Shown here piece after piece: positions 1-8,203 of a stretch of 64,000 nt of DNA (positions within the stretch are counted from its first letter, which is position 1; every line of letters begins with the position of its first letter). The position numbers were made by a program, and so were the translations under genes. The stretch lies in assembly GCF_004854025.1 (NCBI RefSeq), contig NZ_STGM01000001.1:62001-126000 (forward strand). The letters run 5' to 3'. This DNA is from Microbacterium hydrothermale (GTDB lineage Bacteria > Actinomycetota > Actinomycetes > Actinomycetales > Microbacteriaceae). A model generated the notes under the pieces. It worked only from the letters and a program-made list of their open reading frames with translations. It was not told where the DNA came from and did not search any database.

Positions 1-803
1 AGCGTGCGGATGAGCGCCCCGCGCTCGCGCACCGCCGCATCCGCGCCGGCGGCGCGCAGCACCGCGATTCCCTCGCCGAGGGCTTCGAGGTAGTCGCGCA
101 GCACCTCGACCTCGCCGAGCCGCTGCGTGATCGAGCCGCCGTCGCGCCGCTGGCGCCACTCCACGATCACGTCGGGGATGACGTCGAACGCGGTGGCCGC
201 GGTGTACATCCGCTGCGCGAGCACCTGGTCCTCGTAGTACCGCCCTTCCGGGAAGCGCAGGCCCTGCTCTCCCCAGAAGTCGGTGCGGCTCATCTTCGAC
301 CACGCGACGATGTTCCCGGATGCCGCCGGGTGCTGCGCGAGCGATATCGCGGACCGGGCCGGGTCGGTGGCCGCCGCTACCCACGGCTGCACGTCGCCGG
401 CGGTGTAGCCGGGGCCGTCGGCATCCGGTCGCAGTCGCACGTACGCACCCACGACGAAGGAGCTGCCGGTGCGGTCGAGCGTGTCGGCCAAGCGCGAGAG
501 GGCGTCGGGGCGCATCACGTCGTCGGCGTCGAGGAAGGCGGTGTACGGGGTCTGCACGAGGGAGAGTCCGGTGTTGCGGGCGGCGCCGAGGCCGCGCTGC
601 TCGTCGTGCCGGACGAAGCGGAACCGGGGGTCGTCGGCCTCGGCATCCGCGAAGATGCGGGCCGTGTCGTCTCTCGAGGCGTCGTCGACCAGGACGGCCG
701 TCCAGTGCGGGTGCGACTGGGCGCGGAGGGAGTCCAGGGCCTCCTCGGCGTAGTCGGCGACGTCGAAGCCGGGGACGATGACGGTGACTCCGGTGGTGCT
801 CAC
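1..803 (-). CDS. Family 2 glycosyltransferase, C-terminal part beyond window
   Basis: Translated from the GTG at 803, the protein begins VSTTGVTVIVPGFDVADYAEE and shows the GT-A hallmarks of family 2: a nucleotide-binding start (VTVIVPGF), VDDASRDD near residue 40 and the DxD-type FLDADD near residue 95, with RGLGAARNTG between. It should transfer a sugar from an NDP-sugar to a cell-wall or exopolysaccharide acceptor on the cytoplasmic side; the acceptor cannot be read from sequence. At least 267 codons are present and the reading frame leaves the window open, so the C-terminal end is missing. It follows the cysteine desulfurase with a small overlap (800-803), so it is probably co-transcribed with the nad operon, though no functional link is obvious. 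Confidence 0.85.
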   Translation of the reverse strand, partial: MSTTGVTVIVPGFDVADYAEEALDSLRAQSHPHWTAVLVDDASRDDTARIFADAEADDPRFRFVRHDEQRGLGAARNTGLSLVQTPYTAFLDADDVMRPDALSRLADTLDRTGSSFVVGAYVRLRPDADGPGYTAGDVQPWVAAATDPARSAISLAQHPAASGNIVAWSKMSRTDFWGEQGLRFPEGRYYEDQVLAQRMYTAATAFDVIPDVIVEWRQRRDGGSITQRLGEVEVLRDYLEALGEGIAVLRAAGADAAVRERGALIRT

Positions 804-1930
804 CCGCGCGATCCTACGGCGGTGACGGCGGCGACGACGGCATCTGCGACGGCGTCGAGAGATCCCGTCAGCGACCGCGGCAGCGTGAAGCGCACGGCGG
901 TGCGCGCCTCGTCGTGGTCGACGCCGACCGCCAGCAGCACGTGCGACGCCTCGTCGCTGCCCGCCGCGCACGCCGATCCGCTCGACGAGACCACCCCGCG
1001 CCGCTCGAGCTCGAGGAGGACGGTCTCGCCGTTCGTGCCGGGGAAGACGAAGCTCGCCGTGCCGGGGAGCCGGTGCGAAGGGTGTCCGGTGAGGCGTGCG
1101 CCGGGCACGTTCGCGAGCACGCGAGCGATGAACGCGGCCGATAGGGCGCCGACGCGGGCGGCGGCCTCGCCCCTCTCGGCCTCGGCGATCTCGAGGGCGG
1201 TGGCGATCGCGACGGCACCGGCCACGTCGGGGGTTCCGGAGCGACGGCCGCGCTCCTGTCCGCCTCCGTGCAGGAGCGGTTCGAACGGCAGGCGGCCGCG
1301 CACGGCGAGAACTCCGGTGCCCTTCGGTGCTCCGACCTTGTGGCCGGCGATGGTCACGGCATCCGCTCCGGTGTCCGACAGGGGGAGCCACCCGGCGGCC
1401 TGCACCGCGTCGAGGTGCAGGGGGACCCCCCGTTCGTGTGCGACGGCGGCGAGGGCGGCGGCATCCTGGATCGTCCCGATCTCGTTGTTGGCGTACCCGA
1501 TCGAGACCAGGGCGGTGTTCTCGCGCAGGGCGTCGGCGAGCGCGTCGGGCGTCAGGCTTCCGGTCGCGTCGACGGGGGCGTGGGTCACCTCGACGCCGTG
1601 CAGTCGCTGCAGATAGTCGGCCGAGGCGAGCACCGACTCGTGCTCGATCGCCGTCGTGACGAGGTGCGTCAGGGCGGAGCCGAGCACGAGCCCCTTGATC
1701 GCGGCGTTGTTCGACTCGGTGCCGCCGGAGGTGAAGACGACGTCGCCGGCGCGCATGCCGACGATCCGGGCGACGCGCCGGCGCGCGTCGTCGAGAGCGG
1801 ATGCCGCGGCCTCGCCCACCTCGTGATGACTCGACGGGTTGCCGAAGACGCGCGTGAGGTACGGGGCCATCGCCTCGAGCACCTCGGGGCGCACGGGCGT
1901 CGAAGCGGCGTTGTCGAGGTAGAGGCTCAC
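800..1930 (-). CDS. Cysteine desulfurase, NifS/IscS-like
   Basis: PLP-dependent fold type I enzyme of 376 residues that takes sulfur from cysteine as a persulfide. Seen: N-terminal YLDNAASTP, the PLP lysine in GHKVGAPKG (Lys198), and the persulfide loop SSSGSACAAG with Cys321. Length fits the IscS/NifS group rather than SufS. The GTG start at 1930 overlaps the nadC stop by four bases, and the frame upstream has no better start. Position directly behind nadABC suggests it provides sulfur for the NadA iron-sulfur cluster, as NifS-like genes in NAD operons of other bacteria do; that role is inferred. Alternative: a general Fe-S or tRNA thiolation sulfur donor. Confidence 0.93.
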   Translation of the reverse strand: MSLYLDNAASTPVRPEVLEAMAPYLTRVFGNPSSHHEVGEAAASALDDARRRVARIVGMRAGDVVFTSGGTESNNAAIKGLVLGSALTHLVTTAIEHESVLASADYLQRLHGVEVTHAPVDATGSLTPDALADALRENTALVSIGYANNEIGTIQDAAALAAVAHERGVPLHLDAVQAAGWLPLSDTGADAVTIAGHKVGAPKGTGVLAVRGRLPFEPLLHGGGQERGRRSGTPDVAGAVAIATALEIAEAERGEAAARVGALSAAFIARVLANVPGARLTGHPSHRLPGTASFVFPGTNGETVLLELERRGVVSSSGSACAAGSDEASHVLLAVGVDHDEARTAVRFTLPRSLTGSLDAVADAVVAAVTAVGSRG

Positions 1931-2784
1931 GCCGTCTCGATGCGGATGTCCAGGCCCAGGTCGAGAGCGGATGCCGAGTGGGTGAGCGCGCCGACCGAGA
2001 TGACGTCGACGCCGGTCTCGGCGATCGCGCGGACGGTCTCGAGGCTCACGCCGCCCGACGCCTCGACCTGGGCCGCCCCGGCGATGCGGGCGACACCGGT
2101 GCGCAGGTCGTCGAGCGAGAAGTTGTCGAGCATGATCGTGCCGACCCCGGCGGCGAGGACCGCGTCGATCTGCTCGAGACGGTCGACCTCCACCTCGACG
2201 TGCGTGGTGTGCGGCAGACGGGCGATCGCGCTCTCGAGCGCCTGGGTGACCGAGAGGCCGTTCGCGGTGAGGACGGCGAGGTGATTGTCCTTGGCCATGA
2301 CGGCATCCGACAGCGAGAACCGGTGATTGTGTCCGCCGCCGTCGCGCACGGCCTGCCTCTCGAGGGCGCGCAGGCCCGGCGTGGTCTTGCGTGTGTCGAC
2401 GATGCGCGCGCCGGTGTGCGCGACCTCGGCGACGTATCGGCTGGTGAGGGTGGCGATCCCCGACATGCGCTGCACGAAGTTCAACCCGATGCGCTCGGCG
2501 GTCAGCACCGCGCGCGCGGGACCGGTGACCACGGCGAGCGTGTCGCCCGGCGCGAAGCGCGCGCCGTCGGCGACGCGCTGCTCGACCGCGATGGAGGGGT
2601 CGGTGAGGGTGAAGGCGGCGGCGAACACCGCGGCTCCGCTGAAGACGCCCTCGACCCGCGCGACGAGCTCGGCGCGGGCGACGGCGTCCTCGGGGATGAG
2701 TGTCTCGCTCGTGAGGTCGCCCCACGGGGCGTCCTCGTCGAGGGCGGCGGTGACGACGCGGTCGATGGTGGCGCGGGTCAGCAT
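1927..2784 (-). CDS. nadC: Nicotinate-nucleotide pyrophosphorylase (carboxylating)
   Basis: Quinolinate phosphoribosyltransferase, 285 residues, converting quinolinate and PRPP to nicotinate mononucleotide, CO2 and PPi. The family signature VDTRKTTPGLR is at residues 129-139, followed by GGGHNHRFSLSDAVMAKDNH (149-168) with the His/Arg/Lys residues that bind quinolinate. The C-terminal half carries the expected barrel motifs (EVEVDRLEQ, IMLDNFS, EASGGV). The ATG at 2784 overlaps the nadB end by seven bases, so translation is probably coupled. A much longer frame extends upstream but it is the shadow of nadB. Confidence 0.96.
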   Translation of the reverse strand: MLTRATIDRVVTAALDEDAPWGDLTSETLIPEDAVARAELVARVEGVFSGAAVFAAAFTLTDPSIAVEQRVADGARFAPGDTLAVVTGPARAVLTAERIGLNFVQRMSGIATLTSRYVAEVAHTGARIVDTRKTTPGLRALERQAVRDGGGHNHRFSLSDAVMAKDNHLAVLTANGLSVTQALESAIARLPHTTHVEVEVDRLEQIDAVLAAGVGTIMLDNFSLDDLRTGVARIAGAAQVEASGGVSLETVRAIAETGVDVISVGALTHSASALDLGLDIRIETA

Positions 2785-4289
2785 GCGAGGGCCTCCGAGG
2801 GAGAGGGGATGGATGCCGCGGCGGCGGCGGTGAGCGAGCCGGCGGCGTCGGAGCGGAAGTGCGCTCCCACCGAGGTCGTGCGCGCTCGCGCCGCGTCGAC
2901 GACGCGTGTGGCGAGCAGCAGCAGGTTGTCGTCCTCGATCGAGCGGGGGACGGACTGGGCCGCCCACGCGGCGAGGGTCGAGGCCGCGCGGTCGAGCCCC
3001 GCGGCGTCGCGCTCGAGGCCCGCGTGGTCCCACATCAGCTGCTGGAGGGCTGCGCGCGAGAACGCGGGGGCGTCGTCCGCGACCGCGACCGGCGCCGGTG
3101 GCGCGACGACCGCGCGGGAGACGGGCCATGCGCGGTCGGTCGCGGCGGCGTCTCCCGCCCGTGCTCCGAACACGGCCCCTTCGAGAAGCGAATTGGATGC
3201 CAACCGGTTGGCGCCGTGCACGCCGGTGCGGGCCGTCTCGCCCACCGCGTACAGGCCCGGGACGCTGGTGCGTCCGTCGAGGTCGGTGACGACCCCACCC
3301 ATCAGGTAGTGCGCCGCCGGTGTCACCGGGATGGGCGCTCGCGCCCAGTCGAGTCCGCGCTCACGCACGGCCGCGTCGATCGTGGGGAAGCGCTGGGCGA
3401 GACGCGCGGCGCCCAGAGTCGTGGCGTCGAGGCGGACCGGGCGTCCGTGCTGCGCCGCCATGGCGCGCGCGTTGGCGCGGGCCACGACGTCGCGGGGGGC
3501 GAGCTCGCCGTCGGGGTGGGCGTCGAAGGCGAAACGGCGTCCGCTGTCGTCGATGAGCACGGCCCCCTCGCCCCGGACCGCCTCGGAGACGAGGAAGGGG
3601 GCGCCGACCGCGAGGGCCGTCGGGTGGAACTGCACGAACTCGAGGTCGGCCACCGCGGCTCCCGCGCGGATCGCGGCGGCGATGCCGTCACCGGTCGCCC
3701 CGACGGGGTTGGTGGTGTGCGCGTAGAGTTGTCCGGCCCCTCCCGTGGCGAGGATGACGGCGTCGGCGGCGAGGCGCTCGCCGTCGGCGAGCTCGACCCC
3801 GCGGACCCGGTCGCCTTCGAGCAGCAGGTCGCGCAGCAGGGCGTGTTCGCGGAGGGGGATGCCGGCGCGGCGCACCGCGTCGCCGAGGGCGGCCTGGATG
3901 GCGGCTCCGGTCGCGTCGCCGCCGGCGTGCAGCACCCGGGCGACGGCGTGGGCCGCCTCGAGTCCGCGCGAGAAGTCGCCGTCCGCGGCGCGGTCGAACG
4001 CCACGCCTCGCGCCACGAGCTCGGCGATGCGGGCGGGGCCCTCGCCGACGAGGACGTCGACGGCGTCCGGGTCGTTCAGACCCGCCCCCGCGGTGAGGGT
4101 GTCGGCGGCGTGCGAGGCGATCGTGTCGGCCGGGTCGGTGACGGCGGCGATGCCGCCCTGCGCCCACCGCGTGTTCGTGTCGGGCAGGGCGCCCTTGGTC
4201 ACGACGGTGACGCGGCATCCGGCTTCGTGGGCGTGCAGCGCCGCCGTGAGACCGGCGATGCCGCTCCCCACCACGACGACGGTGGTCAT
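2778..4289 (-). CDS. nadB: L-aspartate oxidase
   Basis: FAD enzyme (503 residues) oxidising L-aspartate to iminoaspartate, the first step of de novo NAD synthesis. Seen: the dinucleotide-binding GSGIAGLTAALHA (8-20), the substrate-capping segment TRWAQGGIAAV, LATGGAGQLY, the FVQFHPTAL motif of the succinate dehydrogenase/aspartate oxidase family, and the C-terminal GANRLASNSLLEGAVFG FAD-binding motif. Length is normal for actinobacterial NadB. Start ATG at 4289 lies in an ATGA overlap with nadA, indicating tight co-translation. The product iminoaspartate is unstable and is passed to NadA. Confidence 0.96.
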   Translation of the reverse strand: MTTVVVVGSGIAGLTAALHAHEAGCRVTVVTKGALPDTNTRWAQGGIAAVTDPADTIASHAADTLTAGAGLNDPDAVDVLVGEGPARIAELVARGVAFDRAADGDFSRGLEAAHAVARVLHAGGDATGAAIQAALGDAVRRAGIPLREHALLRDLLLEGDRVRGVELADGERLAADAVILATGGAGQLYAHTTNPVGATGDGIAAAIRAGAAVADLEFVQFHPTALAVGAPFLVSEAVRGEGAVLIDDSGRRFAFDAHPDGELAPRDVVARANARAMAAQHGRPVRLDATTLGAARLAQRFPTIDAAVRERGLDWARAPIPVTPAAHYLMGGVVTDLDGRTSVPGLYAVGETARTGVHGANRLASNSLLEGAVFGARAGDAAATDRAWPVSRAVVAPPAPVAVADDAPAFSRAALQQLMWDHAGLERDAAGLDRAASTLAAWAAQSVPRSIEDDNLLLLATRVVDAARARTTSVGAHFRSDAAGSLTAAAAASIPSPSEALAC

Positions 4290-5617
4290 TTCACCGCACC
4301 GTTCGGCTTGGCGGCGAGCATGCGCTCCAGCGCCACGGTCGCGGGCTCGGCCACGTCGGCAGGGACGGTGATGCGGTTGACGACCTCACCCGCGACGAGA
4401 GATTCGAGCACCCACGCGAGGTAGCCCGGGTGGATGCGGTACATCGTCGAGCAGGGGCACACGACCGGGTCGAGGCAGAAGATCTCGTGCTGCGGATATT
4501 GCGCGGCCAGGCGCTGCACGAGGTTGATCTCGGTGCCGATCGCGAAGGTCGTGGGCTCCGTCGCGGCGGCGATCGCCTTGCGGATGATGTCGGTCGATCC
4601 TGCCTCGTCGGCGGCATCCACGACGTCCATCGGGCACTCGGGGTGCACGATCACGCGGACGCCGGGGTGCTCGGCGCGGGCCTTCTCGATCTGGTCGACG
4701 GAGAAGCGGCGGTGCACCGAGCAGAAGCCGTGCCACAGGATGACGCGGCTGTCTTCGAGCTGTTCCGCGGTCGAGCCGCCGAGGGCCTTGCGCGGGTTCC
4801 ACATCGGCATCTGCTCGAGCGGCACGCCCATCGCCTTCGCGGTGTTGCGGCCGAGGTGCTGGTCGGGGAAGAACAGCACGCGGCGTCCGCGCGCGAAGGC
4901 CCACTCGAGCACGGTGCGGGCGTTCGACGAGGTGCAGACGATCCCGCCGTGGCGACCGACGAAGCCCTTGATGGCGGCGCTGGAGTTCATGTACGTCACC
5001 GGGATCACGGGCACGAGGCCCTCGGCATCCGGGGTCTCGAGGTCTCCGAGCACGTCTTCGAGCTGCTCCCAGCACTCCTCGACCTGGTCGATGTCGGCCA
5101 TGTCGGCCATCGAGCAGCCCGCGGCGAGGTTCGGCAGGATCACGGCCTGCTCGGGGCGCGAGAGCAGATCCGCGGTCTCGGCCATGAAGTGCACGCCGCA
5201 GAAGATGATCGCCTCGGCCTCGGGGCGGTCCTTCGCGGCGTTGGCGAGCTGGAACGAGTCGCCCACGTAGTCGGCGTGGCGCACGACCTCTTCGCGCTGG
5301 TAGAAGTGCCCGAGCACGACGACGCGATCGCCCAGCGTCGCCTTCGCGGCGCGGATGCGGGCGTCGAGCTCGTCGTCGGACGCGTCGCGGTACTGCTGCG
5401 GAAGCTCGCCCTGGCGCGGGGCGCCGGTGGGGATGACGTCACCCATCGACGAGCCGGGACCGTAGCCCGGGCGCGTGTCGAAGTCCCAGGGGCCCACGGC
5501 GAGGTCGGTCGTGCAGGTCGCGTCGGTGGACGCGCCCGAGACGATCGCCTGGATCGCGTGGTCGACGCTGGGGTCGATCGCGGGACGCGGCTGCAGGGTG
5601 AGGGGTGTGGCGGACAT
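4286..5617 (-). CDS. nadA: Quinolinate synthase A
   Basis: 4Fe-4S enzyme of 443 residues that condenses iminoaspartate with dihydroxyacetone phosphate to quinolinate. The three expected cluster cysteines are visible: Cys140 (IIFCGVHFMAETA), Cys228 (GGIVCTSSNA) and one of Cys387/Cys389 (CLDPVVCPCSTM). GHFYQR near residue 103 and HPECPM near 325 are also family motifs. An N-terminal extension of about 90 residues before the catalytic core matches the long actinobacterial form. The gene follows the nrtR-like regulator after 12 bases and overlaps nadB by four, so the nad genes form one transcription unit led by the regulator. Confidence 0.96.
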   Translation of the reverse strand: MSATPLTLQPRPAIDPSVDHAIQAIVSGASTDATCTTDLAVGPWDFDTRPGYGPGSSMGDVIPTGAPRQGELPQQYRDASDDELDARIRAAKATLGDRVVVLGHFYQREEVVRHADYVGDSFQLANAAKDRPEAEAIIFCGVHFMAETADLLSRPEQAVILPNLAAGCSMADMADIDQVEECWEQLEDVLGDLETPDAEGLVPVIPVTYMNSSAAIKGFVGRHGGIVCTSSNARTVLEWAFARGRRVLFFPDQHLGRNTAKAMGVPLEQMPMWNPRKALGGSTAEQLEDSRVILWHGFCSVHRRFSVDQIEKARAEHPGVRVIVHPECPMDVVDAADEAGSTDIIRKAIAAATEPTTFAIGTEINLVQRLAAQYPQHEIFCLDPVVCPCSTMYRIHPGYLAWVLESLVAGEVVNRITVPADVAEPATVALERMLAAKPNGAVK

Positions 5618-5629
5618 GGGCGTTTCCGA

Positions 5630-6364
5630 TCAGTGACGGGACGGGAGCGGGCCGCGGTCGGCGAGCTCCACGTCGCGGTTGTAGCGGTAGAGGCGGGCGG
5701 GGCGATGGCTTCCGGTGCGGAAGCGCTCGGTCGGGATGAGGGTCTCGCTCGTGTCGACCTGGCGGCGGAAGTTCGCCGGGTCGAGGCGTTTGCCGAGGAT
5801 CGACTCGGTGACCTCGCGCAGGTCGGCGAGGGTGAACTCGTCGGGCAGCAGTCCGTGCGCGATGCGGCTGTAGCCGACCTTGTTGCGCAGCCGCCACAGC
5901 GTGTACTCGACGATGTCGTTGTGGTCGAAGGCCAGCGCCGGCAGATCGGTCGCGTCGAACCACTCGACGTTCTCGGGGGCGTCACCCTCGCGCGCGTGCG
6001 CGGCCACCTGGGCGTCGACCTCGTCGGAGCGCAGCAGGGCCCAATACACGATCGACACGACGCGGGTGGGGGAGCGGTCGACGGCGCCGAAGGCGTACAG
6101 CTGTTCGAGGTAGCTGGGGGTGAGGCCGGTCGTCTCGGCGAGGGTCCGGGATGCCGCGGTGTCGAGGCCCTCGGTGGCATCCAGCCATCCGCCGGGCAGT
6201 GCCCACAAGCCGTCGAACGGGTCGCGCGTGCGGCGGACGAGCGGGAGCGACAGCACGGGCTCGTCGTCGGCGTCGCGGCGCACGCTGAAGATCACGGTCG
6301 ACACCGCGACGCGCACGTCGGCGTCGCGGGACTCGGGGCGAGGGGTTCGTGTCATGGTGACCAT
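5630..6364 (-). CDS. nrtR: Nudix-fold transcriptional regulator, NrtR-like
   Basis: A 244-residue protein with a Nudix-like domain (about 15-150) and a C-terminal winged-helix-like region (about 155-244). The Nudix box at 59-81 reads GGWLDATEGLD then AASRTLAETTGL: the spacing of G-x5-E-x7-R is kept, but two of the metal-binding glutamates of REUXEE are replaced (R-T and E-T), so hydrolysis is unlikely. NrtR regulators have such decayed domains, bind ADP-ribose and control NAD genes. Being first gene of a nadABC operon strongly supports this role. ATG 6364 and ATG 6355 are both possible starts; the GGAG at 6366-6369 is very close to the first. Alternative: an active Nudix hydrolase, judged less likely. 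Confidence 0.82.
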   Translation of the reverse strand: MVTMTRTPRPESRDADVRVAVSTVIFSVRRDADDEPVLSLPLVRRTRDPFDGLWALPGGWLDATEGLDTAASRTLAETTGLTPSYLEQLYAFGAVDRSPTRVVSIVYWALLRSDEVDAQVAAHAREGDAPENVEWFDATDLPALAFDHNDIVEYTLWRLRNKVGYSRIAHGLLPDEFTLADLREVTESILGKRLDPANFRRQVDTSETLIPTERFRTGSHRPARLYRYNRDVELADRGPLPSRH

Positions 6365-6379
6365 ATCTCCGCTTCGATC

Positions 6380-6400
6380 TTAGTGTCACTCCGACCCGAA
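6380..6400. promoter_or_regulatory. Candidate NrtR operator
   Basis: TTAGTGTCA (6380-6388) followed after three bases by CGACCCGA (6392-6399) forms an imperfect dyad around the TAGTGTCA half-site, which resembles the TAGTGTCA/TGACACTA boxes described for NrtR. It lies 16 bases upstream of the nrtR ATG, where bound regulator would block the whole nrtR-nadABC unit. Only one half-site is well conserved, so this is an inference. Confidence 0.5.
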
Positions 6401-6423
6401 GGGCGAATCCGGAGATTCCGTCG

Positions 6424-6490
6424 CGAGAAACGCCGATCCTGGCGAGACACGGTCGGACGCCGCGTGTCTCGTCAGCGACGGCGTTTCTCG
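6424..6490. repeat. Nested palindromic element, AAACG/GTGTC type, copy 1
   Basis: Outer arms CGAGAAACGCCG (6424-6435) and CGGCGTTTCTCG (6479-6490) are perfect complements; inside them CGAGACACG (6443-6451) and CGTGTCTCG (6463-6471) are also perfect complements. It lies between divergent nrtR and the marP-like gene. Two related elements occur at 34641-34701 and 58653-58725, sharing the AAACG...GTGTC...CGTTT plan. Confidence 0.85.
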
Positions 6491-6582
6491 AGCCGAACGA
6501 GCGGGGGAGCGCGGGGGCGCCGCGCGTCGAAAGCGTTCTCCCAGACGCGCCGCCTAGCCTCGAGAAGGACTCAGGAGGTCGG

Positions 6583-7758
6583 ATGCCGATCATCGACATC
6601 GTTCTGATCGCCCTTCTCGCGATCGCTCTCATCACGGGCCTGTCGCGCGGCTTCCTCGCCACGATCGGCTTCTTCGCCGGGCTCGCGGCCGGGGCCGTCG
6701 CCGCCTACTGGGTGACGCCGTTCGTCGGCCAGTGGGTGACCGCCCCCGCCTGGCGCGGACCGGCGATGATCCTCACCGGCATCCTGCTTCTGCTGATCGG
6801 GTCCGGCCTCGGCAGCGCCGTGGGCGGGTTCTTCCGCCGCGGCGCCGACCGCATCAAGCTGCGCGTACCCGAGCGCCTGCTCGGCGGGGTCGTGAACGTC
6901 GCCGCCGCCGCACTCACGGTCTCGTTCGTCGCCGGATCCCTCACCCCGGTCGGGCTCCCGGTCGTCTCGGCCGCGCTCGGCTCGTCGGCCGTGGTGCGCA
7001 CGATCGACGACCTCACTCCGCCGCCGGTGCGCGGAGCGCTCGCCGACCTGCGCGGACAGGTCTTCGCCGGCGGCATCCCGAGCTTCGGCTCGCTCATCCA
7101 GATCGGCCCGGTGCCCAGCGCGCCCGCGATCGCCCTCGACGACCCGGCCCTGACGCAGGCCGCGCAGTCGGTGGCGCGCATCTCGGGAACCGCCTACGCG
7201 TGCGGCATCACCTCGAGCGGATCGGGCTTCGTCGTCGCCGACGACCGCATCGTCACCAACGCCCACGTCGTCGCCGGGGTCGACACCCCGCTCGTCGAGC
7301 TCCCCGGTCGGCCCGCGCGAGAGGGGCGCGTCACCTACTTCGATCCCACCGACGACATCGCCGTGATCTCGGTGGACCAACTGGATGCCGCGGCCCTCCC
7401 CATCGTGCCGACGCTCGCGGTGGGCGATTCCGCCGTCGTCCAGGGCTACCCCGGTGGCGGCCCCTTCACCTCCGGCAGCGCGCAGATCCTCTCCGAGGGC
7501 ACGGTGCCCGTGCCCGACATCTACGACTCGTCCTCCGCCCCGCGCGACATCTACGCCATCGCGGGCATCGTGCGCCCCGGCAACTCCGGGGGGCCGCTGC
7601 TCACCACCTCGGGAGAGGTGGCCGGTATCGTCTTCGCCCGCTCCGACACGGACGACAACGTCGGATACGCGATGACGCCCGCCGAACTCGAACCGGTGAT
7701 GGCTCAGATCGGCGCACTGTCGACGCCCGTGGCATCCGGGAGCTGCACGCGCGGTTGA
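6583..7758 (+). CDS. MarP-family membrane serine protease (CvpA domain plus trypsin-like domain)
   Basis: A 391-residue protein with an N-terminal CvpA/colicin V production-like domain of four hydrophobic helices (about 1-130) and a chymotrypsin-like protease domain facing outside (about 190-385). The catalytic triad is visible: His228 in TNAHVV, Asp258 in TDDIAV, Ser335 in RPGNSGGPL. Two cysteines, Cys207 (YACGIT) and Cys388 close to the C-terminus, match the disulfide pair of mycobacterial MarP. MarP supports acid and oxidative stress resistance in Mycobacterium by processing cell-wall hydrolases; the substrate here is unknown. The ATG at 6583 follows AGGAGG at 6572-6577. Single gene, divergent from nrtR. 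Confidence 0.9.
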   Translation: MPIIDIVLIALLAIALITGLSRGFLATIGFFAGLAAGAVAAYWVTPFVGQWVTAPAWRGPAMILTGILLLLIGSGLGSAVGGFFRRGADRIKLRVPERLLGGVVNVAAAALTVSFVAGSLTPVGLPVVSAALGSSAVVRTIDDLTPPPVRGALADLRGQVFAGGIPSFGSLIQIGPVPSAPAIALDDPALTQAAQSVARISGTAYACGITSSGSGFVVADDRIVTNAHVVAGVDTPLVELPGRPAREGRVTYFDPTDDIAVISVDQLDAAALPIVPTLAVGDSAVVQGYPGGGPFTSGSAQILSEGTVPVPDIYDSSSAPRDIYAIAGIVRPGNSGGPLLTTSGEVAGIVFARSDTDDNVGYAMTPAELEPVMAQIGALSTPVASGSCTRG

Positions 7759-7936
7759 GGCCCGTCTCGTCCGTCGGTTCGGTGCGCTCTCCGAAGGCGA
7801 TGGCGAGAACGCGGAGCGCGGGGGTTCGCGAGCGCTCCCGCCTGCGGGGGTGAAGTTGTCCACAGGGTGACGGGACGACCCGCGCCGGCTCCCTACGCTC
7901 TCTGCCACGCCGCTCATCTCCCTCTCCCTCGACGAG

Positions 7937-8203
7937 GTGCGGCGGGCCGCGACGAAGGTGAAGGACGTCTCCGCCGGCCTCCGCCCCCTGCCGCTGCTGG
8001 ACATCCCCGGCCAGTCCGATCTCTCCCTCGCGATCGCCGAGTTCATCGCCTGCATGAACGACTGCCGATCCGAGCGCGAGAGGGAGATCGAGGCGCTGTC
8101 GACGGGGCTGAGCGAGGTCGCCGATCTCTTCGAACGTGGCGAAGCGGATGCCGTCGACGAGTACCGCGCGCTCGCCGCGAGCGTCGGATGGACCCTCCGG
8201 TGA
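7937..8203 (+). CDS. Small helical ESX/WXG100-like hypothetical protein
   Basis: An 88-residue helical protein with no membrane segment or signal peptide. No confident family is recognised; size, helical content and position before a hydrolase with a WXG100-like N-terminus resemble small partner proteins of type VII-type secretion loci. The start is uncertain: GTG 7937 is the first standard start in this frame, but the frame stays open upstream (reading SATPLISLSLDE before it), and a true start such as the ATC at 7916 cannot be excluded. It ends in a four-base GTGA overlap with the next gene, so the two are coupled. Confidence 0.6.
   Translation: MRRAATKVKDVSAGLRPLPLLDIPGQSDLSLAIAEFIACMNDCRSEREREIEALSTGLSEVADLFERGEADAVDEYRALAASVGWTLR

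Noticed and set aside
5630..6364. Active Nudix hydrolase
   Set aside because: Two catalytic glutamates of the Nudix box are missing and a DNA-binding-like C-terminus is present; regulator is the better reading.
7867..8187. Upstream extension of the alpha/beta hydrolase to GTG 7867
   Set aside because: The extension overlaps the whole small ESX-like gene in another frame and is Arg-rich; starts at 8188 or 8200 fit coupling.
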